Position numbers and translations under genes: made by a program. The notes under the pieces are model-generated. The model saw only the letters and a program-made list of their open reading frames with translations, ran no database searches and was not told the origin of the DNA. 64,000 bases of DNA from Silurus meridionalis (lineage: Eukaryota > Chordata > Actinopteri > Siluriformes > Siluridae): NCBI RefSeq assembly GCF_014805685.1, contig NC_060896.1, positions 13,162,889 through 13,226,888 of the forward strand. The letters are read 5' to 3'. Below are positions 51,690 to 64,000 of this stretch, one piece after another. Every line of letters begins with the position of its first letter. The stretch's first letter is position 1.

Positions 51690-53745
51690 CCAACCCTGAG
51701 AACGACCTCGACGCTGGTGGGCAAGGTCAATGCCTCAGCGTGTCAAGCCGCAGGCTGTCTGCACACAATGGCTGTGCTGCAGGCCTATAATTCCAATCTG
51801 CTGTGGGAGCTAAATGTGGGAAATTTCTCGGGTGGTAAGCAAGTCCTCTAGAACTGCAATATGGCATGGGTTCTGTGCACAGTAGACAGAGGCTACACGA
51901 TTCAGTTTGGGTCTCACCCGCACCGGTTCGACGGAGTGTCCCCTACCCTGGTGTGGCCCAAACAGGCTCTGGTCATGGAACAGGTAGTGGTCACTCTCTT
52001 GAGAAAGATGGCCATTAAGTAGTCCCTCCATCAGACAGAGAGTCTGGGTTCTATAGCCGGTACTTCAAAGTTCTCAAAAAGGACAGGGGGTTGCATCCTA
52101 TATTGGATCTGCGTCAGCTGAACGGCTTGCTTTTGGGACTCCGGTTTAAGATGCTGACCCTGAAGCAGGTCGTGTCCCAAATCAGGTCCGAGGACTGGTT
52201 TGTGACCACAGATCTGAAGGATGCATACTTTCATGTATCTATTCTTCCAGCTCACAGGAAGTTCCTGAGGTTTGCTTTCGGAGCCAAAGCTTACCAATAT
52301 CGGGTCCTTTCCATTGGTCTTGCCCTCTCACTCCACACCTTCTGTGAAAATGTGGAACTGGCCCCACTGAGGCACGGGGCGTCCACATTCTAAATTATAT
52401 TGACAATTGGTTGATATTGGCTCATTTAGAGCAGCTGGCTGTCTGGCATCGAGATGTCCTTCTTGCCCACATGAAGGAACTGGGGTTATGGCTGAACGCC
52501 AAAAAGAGTGTGCTTTCTCCATCAATCACAGAGAACCGCTTACTTAGGCATAGTATGGGATTCAACACTTATGCGGGCGCATTTGTCCTCTACTCGTGTC
52601 AAGTCCGTCAAGAGAGTTAGGGAAGGCCAGTCACTCACTGTAAAGCTATTTCAAAAACTGCTGGGTCTGTTGGCAGCAGCATCCAATGTGGTTCCACTTG
52701 GGATCTTGCACATGAGACACCTTCAGTGGTGACCCGAGACCCCAGGATTCTCTCGGAGGGGCAATCCACTCCATAAAATCAAGGTTACGCGGCGAGCCCT
52801 ATGTGCCTTAGGTGTGTGGAGAGATTCCTGGTTCGTGACTCAGGGCCCCGTGCAGGGAGTTCCTAGCCGTTACTTACAAGTGGCCGCTCTGCCCAGGGTC
52901 TCTGGGGGAGGCCCCATCGTACATGGCACATCAACTGCCCGGAGATGCTGGCCATGCTTTAAGCTCTGATGCTTTTCCTTCCAGACCACAAAGGCCACCA
53001 TTTGTTGGTCCGTAAAGACAACACTTCGGTGGTTTCCTATATCTGCGCTCTCGCCTCCTGTAGAAGCTGGCATGTCAGATCCTTCTGTGTGACCAAGGGG
53101 AGCTGCTCTCCTTGAAGGCAGCATATATCCCAGTAAATTTTAACAAGGGAGCAGATGTCATCTGGAGGTAAGGGCCGAGGCCTGGGGAATGGCGACTCCA
53201 ACTGGATGTGGTGGAGCAAATCTGTGAACATTTTCACGGAGCTCAGGTGGCATTGCACTGCCCCTCTCTGGTTTTCACTAACACCCCTGGCTCTTCTAGG
53301 GCTGGATACCATTGTACAGGCGTTGCTGAGGCTGCGCATCTATGCCATTCACCCTGTCGCTAGCCACGACCTCAGTGCCACTCCTGGCTGCTCTGTCTTT
53401 TGCCCTAGATGTGCCAGTCGCAGCTCGCGTTCCTGAAGGGAAACGTCTCCAGGTTATGTATGTAACCATGGTTCCCCGAGCGAACGAGACGCTGCGTCTC
53501 TATGCCACACTGCCTGCATCCCTGCGGCCCTTCCATCCCTTTTCAGAAGCTAACATTGTTTCTCTCCATGTGCTTTTATGCTTCCTGGTCATAATGTCAC
53601 CCCCGCCGTTGACGCCACACTTTCAATTGGACTGAATATACACGTAATTCAGATCGTGGGCAACGAGGAAGCGTTCCCGAAGCATTTTTGACACAGCGTC
53701 TCATTCCTTCGGGGAACTATGGTTACATACGTAACCTGGAGACGT
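51690..53745 (+). mobile_element. DIRS1-like retrotransposon relic (RT/RNase H) with inverted ends
   Basis: The plus strand reads RRGYTIQFGSHPH-type sequence (51885-51930), then HPILDLRQLNGLL, TTDLKDAYFHVSILPAHRKF and LRFAFGAKAYQYRVL (52091-52310), the reverse transcriptase signature of DIRS1-like elements. The catalytic YIDD is read as YIDN after a frameshift near 52395. An RNase H-like segment (HHLLVRKDNTSVVSYI) lies near 52995-53045. At the right, 53444-53500 and 53695-53744 are inverted copies ('cgtctccaggttatgtatgtaac' against its reverse complement), the usual DIRS terminal sequence. The methyltransferase and tyrosine recombinase regions are not recognised. Confidence 0.75.
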
Positions 53746-53799
53746 GCGTCCCAGTTTCTAAAAGGAGGACATCATATTCGCTCAATGAACCCCTGCTCC

Positions 53800-54065
53800 C
53801 CAGTACCAGCAGCACTCATGCATCCCCAGACCATGATGCAACCACCACCATGCTTGACTGTAGGTAAGACATAATTTTCCTGGTGCTCCTTAGCAGGGCT
53901 GTGCAGCACAGAACGAGGACTAAATCTATACTGCTATACAAGCTTCACACTGACTACTCTAAAATATATCAAAGCTTCATTTATATAGTATTATCCCTTG
54001 AGAAGATCTACTAAAATGGTTGCTAAAATGTGAGAGGTGTACTCACTGTAGTGAGATACTGTATA
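53800..54065 (-). mobile_element. Tc1 fragment, same family as 28365-29863
   Basis: It shares 'caccaccatgcttgactgtagg' and 'tatactgctatacaagcttcacactgactactctaaaatatatc' type sequence with the larger copy, but keeps the terminus 'gtgagatactgtatata' that the larger copy lacks on its right. Internally deleted. Confidence 0.65.
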
Positions 54066-56170
54066 TAATTATGGTCTCGCCCACCTGCCATTATAGTCTA
54101 GCCAGCACTGGTTGCTTGTTCTCTCCATGCCTATGTTTGTTTCTTTTGGATTCTCCATTTTCCTCACCTTTCAAACATATCCTGGTAAGTTTATTCTAAA
54201 TTGAGCCTGTGGCTAAACTGCATGATGTCCTGTGTTTGAGTGTCATTCCATCTAGGATTTATTCCTCCTTAATGCATCACTTTGTCTGAAAAAATGCAGA
54301 TGCTAAAGATGAATGAATGAATAATTTAAGATTACACCTAATCTTATTAGAAGCCCTTCTTATTTCTGACTGATCATTTAAATAACGTTTAACGTTGTGT
54401 ATAGTTTCACACTCTCTGTAAATAAAATCACTTGTAGTTATTTGATATGTTTCATGAGAAATGAACATGTAAAAAAATCATAAAAGATTATTATGAAGAA
54501 GGGACATCTAGTATAAAGGATATAGAGATTAAGGTTTGCATAAGGTTTTTATCAGTATGGGCTAGCCTCTATAGTGCAATAGTCAGTAGAGTCACTGGTC
54601 TATCTGTTTTGCTCCTGCCATCTGTGTCTCTGTTTTAAACTCTACATCATGTTCTTCCTAAGCATGCTGTTCCATCTCTATGAGAGGAAAAAGGTTATTT
54701 ATGAGGTTGATGGGTTTATGTACTTGCACACAGGGAAACAAGTTGCATGTTCTGTTTGTTGGGGGTGGAAGGGTTCAGGGGGTTTGATATTTCCAGGGCT
54801 GTTCAGGTTTTGTTTAAGCATAGTCAAAACAAATTTGTAAGGTTTACATTCATCTAAGCAGTACCAACATTTTTTTTAAATTGAATTTATTTTCAATAGA
54901 GGAAAAATAATATTGAGGCTTTCCTACAGCTATGTGTTGTGGTCTTAAGATGGCATGACAGCTGGTAAACAATTTATTATTTTTTTGTGTATATTAGATG
55001 TTTTTTTTTTTCTTGCTCAGGGGGAAGACATGGTTTTCATGCCAGCCCTTTAAATCTATGCCAAAGTAGGAGTTGGGCATAGCCTGCTTGTAAATCAATC
55101 TTAGGAAACTGAATTAATGAGTACAAAAATTAAGCCTGTCTTCCGCATGCTGATAACTTGGGTCTGCTGACTCTGCTAGTGTTTATGTCTTTCTTTAAAA
55201 TTTGTTTGTTTTACAAGCCAGAGCAAGGCTCTAAGCGCAAACAGTTTACATGTGCTAATAGTTAGTGACATTTAATCTAAAGGTGGCTGTGTAGATGTCA
55301 TAAACTGTCACATTTGTGCTTTATTACTGCTCCAAATAATACCCCCCCACCTCCACCCCCACCCCCCTTTTTTCTGGCTTGCTTTTAACCTCCCTCTCAG
55401 CCTTAACTGCTTACAAATGTGCTTGGTGTTTACAATCTCTACCCCATTTACCTCTCTAGGCCTAATGAAGGCTATTTATAACAGGTTCTGGCGCTGTAAA
55501 AGTCATCTGCTGGTTGTGAATGAGGCATGGCAGCTTTGACAAGGTTAGCATGATTACAATTCCAAAGGGGAAGACGACTGAATGCCACGGTCACTGGTGT
55601 AACAGAAATTGTTGATGCTGTAAAAAGTCGACACGTTAGACTTAAACACACATGCGCAGGGGTTTATGCATGTAATCTTACACAAGCCTGCATAAAAAAG
55701 TCGACACAATAGATGAGTGTTAAAGCTGAGATTCAAAAATACAAGAGCCATTGGCTTTATTCAAAGAGAATAGCATTGTGTCAAAACACCATTTAAATCA
55801 TTTTATTTAAAAAAGAACTTATCCATGGTGAAGCGCTCCACCATATTGCCGATTTCATAATGTAGTTTAGACCTGCATCTTCTATCGCAAGTTACCAAGT
55901 TATTAATGCAGACATTTAGCAAGAGAACAAGCAGCTAATCACTGGAAGCAAATTATAAGCATTCCAGAAATGTCAAACCATACAGTGACTTTAACTATCA
56001 TATAACAATAAGAATACTTAACAATCCTTATTTCTCTCTCCCTGTTGCCCCTCTACTCTCATTCTCTCGCTCCATTTTAATGTGTGCTTTATTGGCATGA
56101 CAAAAATTGTACATTTGTTTTGCTAAAGCAATTGCAGCTAAACTGCATACACATTTAAGTATATTAAGTA

Positions 56171-56231
<61 letters not shown>

Positions 56232-56569
56232 TATTAAACATGCTCCCAAGGTACCAGTGATCAGTGTTCCTGTCCCTTTCTTCACTTTTGATCTGCCTGA
56301 TTCATCCCCACACCATACATCTGGATGGAGTTCTCCTCATTTGGAGACTACTCTGTGTATGTAGCTGAGGATGGTTCTACATGAATAGCCTAAAGATCCA
56401 TAAAGTTCTCAAAAGCCACAAGGATGCATTTGGACTGCAATTAATATCAACAGTCTGCTAAAAGGGCTTAAGACTGCAGTTTGCATGAACAGTTCTGCAT
56501 TTAAGTGCATATCACAGAACAGTGCACTGAACAATGATTATACTGTAATGAATGCATATTCGGTGCCAC
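54066..56569. other. Non-coding stretch with (CT)n microsatellite
   Basis: No exon or recognisable transposon. A C-rich run lies at about 55342-55370, and a (CT)n tract at 56169-56232. Confidence 0.4.
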
Positions 56570-56852
56570 CCAGTTGAGGATGGATTCCCTTTTGAGTCGT
56601 GTTCCTCTCAAGGTTACTTCCTTGTACCATCGCAGGGAGTTTTTACTTGCTACAGTAACTACTGGCTTACTCAGATTATCAACTTATCAACTTATAAATT
56701 TATAAGGAAAAAACTAATAGATACTAAACTTCATAACCTCTTTACCTCTCGAAAGCTGCGATGGGACAATATCTATTGTTAAAGGTGCTATACAAATAAA
56801 GCTCAATTGAATTGAATTGAATTGAATTGAATTGAATTGAATTGAATTGAAT
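56570..56852. repeat. Dispersed 'GAGGATGG...GCTATACAAATAAAG' repeat with (ATTGA)n tail, copy 3
   Basis: A diverged relative of copies 1 and 2 ('gaggatggattcccttttgagtcgtgttcctctcaaggtta'), ending 'ggtgctatacaaataaagctcaattgaattgaatt' with nine or so ATTGA units (56806-56852). The tail identifies it as a retroelement 3' end. Confidence 0.7.
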
Positions 56853-58886
<2,034 letters not shown>

Positions 58887-59060
58887 AATGGGCCACACAT
58901 CAGCCCCCAAACAGTGAAGACAGACAAGCATCTTTGTTCGGGTATTCTTGGGTTTAAGAAAAGGTAACAGCTTTGCACCTGTCTGCAAATCACAATAAGT
59001 AACATTATAGTAGTTACCGTGAATAAACCCGTCTTTAAAAAGATGAATGCATATTCATAT
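58887..59060. repeat. Diverged repeat pair, unit 1
   Basis: Blocks 'gggccacacatcagcccccaaacagtgaagacagacaag', 'ttgggtttaagaaaaggtaaca', 'taacattatagtagttac' and 'aaaagatgaatgcatat' match unit 2 at 60388-60570 in the same order. It may be an LTR or DNA-transposon scrap; the class is unknown. Confidence 0.6.
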
Positions 59061-60249
59061 GCATTAGGGAAGTGAGGTGATGATCATCTGAGATTATTGA
59101 TACAGGACTGAATTTCTTAGCGCATTGCATCAGCTGATAAAACACTAAAGTATATTTCTTTATGTTTTTCTATCCTGAACTTGGGTTATTGTCTTAGCAT
59201 AGAGTCACATTTCCAGTAGGACAGAAAATGTATTTGAAAACAAAAAGATGGACCTTTTATAACCACAATGGATATAGTACAGTAGGTACCATTATTCTAT
59301 AGTCAAGGGGTCTGCTATTTTGAGCTAATAAAAGCTGGTCCTGAAACACATGGTTTCAGTAATGATGAGAGGCCAAGGTTATGTCCAGTCAGGATGCAGT
59401 CTTGTCAGAAAGTGCCTTTCACTCAACCAGCACTGCACTCATTTTCCACTTAGTCATTTTTCTAATTGCTGAGCCAAGCACAGCCAGCCTTCCCCTGCTT
59501 ATTAGCTCCTGCACAACCACCCGTGCTGCTCTTAACTTAATAATGTAGTCCAATTAACAGCAGCCCTGGCCTTGCTCCATGTCACCATGAGTGGGAAGTA
59601 AAGGTGAAGGTAACTGTACAACCTTGTGGAAGATTGCTGAAGGGTGGACAATAACTCTGACAGTAAAGTTTCTTTAATGAATACCACTTCTTTTTTATTG
59701 AGTTTTCCACAGCACAAAAAACTACAAACATAAAACATGCCTTTGTCCCAGGTTACCTGCAGCAAGTCGATTTAAAAAACTGATTCACGCATGTACAGCA
59801 TAGAGATAAAAATGCAGTCTCTGTATATAAACTGCAGTGTATGTCATATATACTGGTAGTGTTTTCTAGGCACAGTGACATTTGCATTTAAATCTATGGA
59901 AAAGGTAGTAAACAGGAGTGAAATTCTGCCTGAAGGTGGGCATTTAGTAACTGGGATGGCCATGTATTGTAAGGAAAATAAAAAGGGTGTCGTTCATCAA
60001 ATATTGTTGTAGGTGAGGTGCAGGTTAAATAATAGAATAGCCTTTGTTTGTAACATGTACATTATGAACAGTGAAATCCTTTCTTCGCATATTCCAGCTT
60101 GCTTAGAAGCTGGGGTCAGCCGTGATTCAGTACTCCTGGATCAAAGATATTTAAGGGCCTTCTCAAGGGCCCAAGAGTGACAGTTTGGCAATACTAGGGC
60201 TTGAACCCCCCCAACCTTCCAAATAATAACCCAGTGCCTTAACCACTGT

Positions 60250-60367
<118 letters not shown>

Positions 60368-60387
60368 TGTGTGATTGGGTCTAGGTT

Positions 60388-60570
60388 GTTAAAGGGCCAC
60401 ACTTCACCCCCCGGACAGTGGAGATAGACAAGATTCTTGGTATCTTCATTCAGGTTTCTTCGGGTTTAAAAAAAGGATTCAGCATTACATCCAGCTGCAA
60501 AACACAGCAGGTAATATTACAGTAGTTGCAGCAATAAACACTCCATTATAAAGATGAATGCATATATTTT
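60388..60570. repeat. Diverged repeat pair, unit 2
   Basis: Same block order as 58887-59060: 'gggccacacttcaccccccggacagtggagatagacaag', 'cgggtttaaaaaaaggattca', 'taatattacagtagttgc', 'aaagatgaatgcatat'. Confidence 0.6.
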
Positions 60571-61149
60571 TAGTGGTGCCTAATCCGCTCACTGGTCTTC
60601 ACCTATTGGGAAAGAAGGCACAGAACTGTCATCTATCACCGTGTTCCCAACAGGTGGCTGAGTGCATGTGTGGTGTACACCAAGAGATTGAATTCTTGAC
60701 TTCTATAGTAGCGGGTTCTTAGTCTCTTTTTGCTGTCATAGTCTTAGACAACTTTTCCATTTCAAAGTGATATAAAAAAAAAAACATGTATGCATGGCCA
60801 TTGCGTGTGTCTTTTATCTGGATCGTATCCAGTTTTTGACCACATACATTTGTAGCAAAATGCAACTCATTACATAATAAATAATTCCACTGTTGTTGTT
60901 TGCATTCTGAATTCGTTTAGAGTCTGTGTCAGATATTGGGAGGTGTTTTGTTTGTCAAATATGCTTTGGAGAGGCAGAAGCATTTACACTTGTATAAGTT
61001 TCCAAAATGTGTCTCAGACCACCTCCTGAAAATGCATCCTTGGCTGTAAAATCCTTATTTTTTATGTGAAAAATCAGTATCCAGATATAATCCAAATACT
61101 CAAGATGCATGAAACATCCAAGTGTAAACTGGGACATTGTTATTCTGAC

Positions 61150-61325
61150 TGAGCGTGTTTACACTGTGATGAAACCTATCTACCCTGATGGGAGAGTTCT
61201 CTTCCATGATGACAGCGTTTCTATTCACAGGGCATGAGGAATGGTTTGATGAGTATGAAAACATTGTAAATCATATTCTATGGCCTTCACACTCACCAGA
61301 TCACAACCCGGTTTTGAGCTAATGA
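61150..61325 (+). mobile_element. Tc1/mariner transposase relic
   Basis: A broken plus-strand frame around 61195-61320 reads FHDDSVSIHRA, then EWFDEYENIVNHILWPSHSPD and NP, resembling a Tc1-type catalytic core with the Asp-rich and SPDxNP motifs. It is short, with frame shifts, and no ends are visible. Confidence 0.5.
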
Positions 61326-64000
61326 CAGAAACAGTACTCTCCTGTATCAAAACACTAATCTTTTAAAGGAACGTGTTCTTCTTTTCAGTACAGTTGAAAA
61401 GACTGTACTATATATAAGAGTAGGTCATCACTACTAATACTTAAGATGTTTTGGCAGCTTGTGGTGGCTCAACACCTTACTATTATACTTACACTATTAT
61501 TTTTAATTTATTTGTTTTATACTGTATAAACACATGTATGATTTAATCTGTTTTGCATTGATTTACAAATAAATAAATAAACAAACCATAAATAAGTAAT
61601 TTAATTAATTAAAACAATGCTTGCTAACAGTACTGCTCTGATCAGTCACTAATAAAAAGATGTTTTATGTCTTTAAAATAGAATAATAATGACAGGCTTT
61701 GGATTTGTTTATTTTATGTAAAGAGTTTACACACATTGAATTTAAGTTTTGCTGTAAAGCAAAGATGCCAGTATAATTATATTTAATTAAAGAGATCTAT
61801 TAAAAAATAATACAATAGATGGCAGTAAAAAGTAATAAATTAGACAAAATCAGAAATTTGGTTTGATGACCTCTAATACCACTAATCCCAAGTAAAATTT
61901 GTGCAGCTTTATAAGGAGGTTATTGGATCAGTTTTTATCAGTTTTTACTTCAGTTATTTGTTTATGTATATATTTAATTTAGCATCTTGGGGAAATTGCT
62001 ACTGACTCTTTAAAGATTCTGATTGTGATGCTTTTTTTTTGCTCCTGATTTTGCAGATAATCCTGTATCTTTCCATTTCTACACAAATTTTTGTTTACAC
62101 TTATTTATTCTTGTAAAATGGTATCCATATTTGGCAAGTGTTACATTTATAAGACATTATCTATGTCTTATAAATGTCTGAGCCAGCTAGTGACTGTATA
62201 CAGGTTGTGAACTTAAGCAATAACAGCTACAGTGTCCCAGAATACTGCTGGGACACCTCCAAAATCTCATGTGCTTTTGCCCAGTAAATGTAATAGAGTG
62301 AGTTTCCACCAGGTGTGGAATTGCTGTGGTTTTGTGAGGAATAAATTACACAAACCTAGCGCTGCCTTAACCTTGACGTGAGTTCCTATCAATAGTGCAT
62401 CTGGCAAAATGAATAGAAGCTTTTGAAAAGACTCCAGAAATGTACACCCATAAACCACATAACCTACCATTGATCAGTTTCTTTAGTGGCGAATCTGGCA
62501 GGATAGACCAGAAATAGTAGAAAGAAAATACATTTGGAGTTTCTTGCAGTAGCAGTAGTGCTTGCAGTATACTGATGAGAGCGTTTAGTATGTTTTAGTG
62601 TGTGCCACAAAACCATTTATGCAGGAAAATTCCCTGAATTGTTTTTAACAGCCAGGCACAAAAGTGGTGGTTCAAATTTCATTTGCCTTTTGATTTTCAA
62701 AAACAGTAGGATTCAAGTAAACCCTCTTCAGTGTCTGAACAACATGGAATAATTTTCAAGCGCTGTAGCAATATGGGATATTATTCTGTTCCTATATGCT
62801 AAATTGCCCTTATTAACATAAATATAAATAATTGAAACTGTACAGTGTATTCTAAAGGTGTTGATTTATATCCAATATTTTGCTGTAAATAAAATATCCC
62901 TTAATCACATTCATTTCTAATATCACATGACAAATCCAGTCCCCTTACCAAATGCAACATGGAAGGCAGTAAAATGTTGTGCCAAATGAGAGAGCTAGTC
63001 AGCCTGAAGAGCAGTCTTTATTAAGGAGAGACTGATAGCATTAGTGGTTTGTGGATGTCTTTGTTGATAACCTATACCCTCATATCTTGTTGCGTCACAG
63101 AACAGCAGGAGCAAAGAGTGAGCAAAGGCCAAAGAGAGTGCATATTGTTGGGTGGAAGTGAACGTCACAGGGTTGCCTGTAGTCTTATTATGAGACGGCA
63201 GTGACCACACGTTAACATTTCCGGTCACCTTAACTACTCTTTGGATCCCCTTCATATTTTGTTGGCATGCAACAAGAACTACCTTTGACACAGTTTACAG
63301 TGATGTTTAATTCAGGTTGAAACTGTGTATCGGTGCCTCAGCAAACCGATTAACTTAAGACCTAAAAGCATTTTATAAATAATTTGTATACTTTTTTAAA
63401 ATGTCAATGGACACCTTTAGAGTGAGCTCTGTGATAAGGCACTCGTTGGTCAGCTTTAAAGCTAAATGACAGGATTTTTGGAAAATAAAATCAAAGGTAT
63501 AAGACTTGGTAAGATGTGTGTTAAATACACTGTGAAACTGAAAAAGTACAATATTGTCCAGGGAACCAATCCAGCTATTTCAGCTATTTTTTTTCCTCAA
63601 CTTAGATCCGTGTTTTCAAAGGTTTGTGGATAATAAACTGGTTAATGTGAATTGGTCACTCCTGGAGCACACCAAAAGCTATTTTGTTGGTTTGTGTCTG
63701 CAAGTTTACAGCATTAAGGTGTAGAATGGCGTTCCTGCAGCTGGTATGTTCATGACCAAGTAAGTGTGGTACAGTAAAAAAAAAAAAATCTATTGTAGAA
63801 GCTCTGTTATTTCCACAGCTCTGTCATTGTCCTTGCTCTCTTGCTTGTTCTTTTTCTCTGTCTATCTGTGTGTTTAGAGGAGGCCTCTGCCGCCTGGTCA
63901 ATGCAAACACACTGTCATTTCCCTACTGATTATGGGGCATGTGGAGTTTAAGCAAATATTTGAGTGGCTGATTCTGTTTTTATACTTTTTTGTGATATAT
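61326..64000. other. Non-coding stretch to the window end
   Basis: AT-rich sequence with no exon, RNA gene or definable element recognised. Confidence 0.4.

Overview
This is vertebrate nuclear DNA, almost certainly from a teleost fish and probably an otophysan; the order is inferred from its repeat families. It has compact spliced genes with GT-AG introns. It is dense in Tc1/mariner copies, L2/Rex-like and RTE-type LINE pieces, a tRNA-Glu-derived SINE, a DIRS1-like relic and long AT, GT, CT and GATA microsatellites, which is typical of fish. Four protein-coding genes could be rebuilt exon by exon, and each gives an open frame that sums to a multiple of three. Layout: 1-4.2 kb is transposon relics, including a 966-bp hAT-like non-autonomous element with an exact 8-bp target duplication. 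RPL4 (ribosomal protein eL4, minus strand, ten exons, 375 aa) lies at 4.26-7.68 kb and carries two SNORD16 and two SNORD18 copies in its introns. A divergent promoter of about 0.5 kb separates it from ZWILCH (plus strand, 18 coding exons, 584 aa, 8.16-16.1 kb), a subunit of the Rod-Zw10-Zwilch kinetochore complex. LCTL (lactase-like/gamma-klotho, minus strand, 13 exons, 564 aa) spans 27.5-18.3 kb and is swollen by Tc1 and RTE insertions in its introns. SNAPC5 (small subunit of SNAPc, minus strand, three coding exons, 117 aa) lies at 32.3-31.0 kb. From 33.1 kb to the end I see no host coding exon. First come nested LINE and SINE fragments (33.9-38.5 kb), then about 25 kb of mostly unique sequence broken by microsatellites, a DIRS1-like relic (51.7-53.7 kb), Tc1 scraps and two local duplications. 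The block matches the human chr15 neighbourhood as I recall it (SNAPC5-RPL4-ZWILCH-LCTL-SMAD6), but SNAPC5 is moved to the far side of LCTL. The gene-poor right flank could be the regulatory territory next to SMAD6; this is inference, because SMAD6 itself is not in view. The genes are housekeeping or differentiation genes linked by synteny, not one pathway. RPL4 and its intronic snoRNAs belong together functionally in ribosome biogenesis, and RPL4 and ZWILCH share a divergent promoter. I found no sign of a wholly new biological system. The points most worth a second look are the duplicated SNORD16 with a degraded terminal stem, the GC-AG intron and missing acid/base residue in LCTL, the CCA-bearing tRNA-Glu SINE that shares its tail with an RTE LINE, the fold-back elements, and two unexplained local direct duplications in the right flank.
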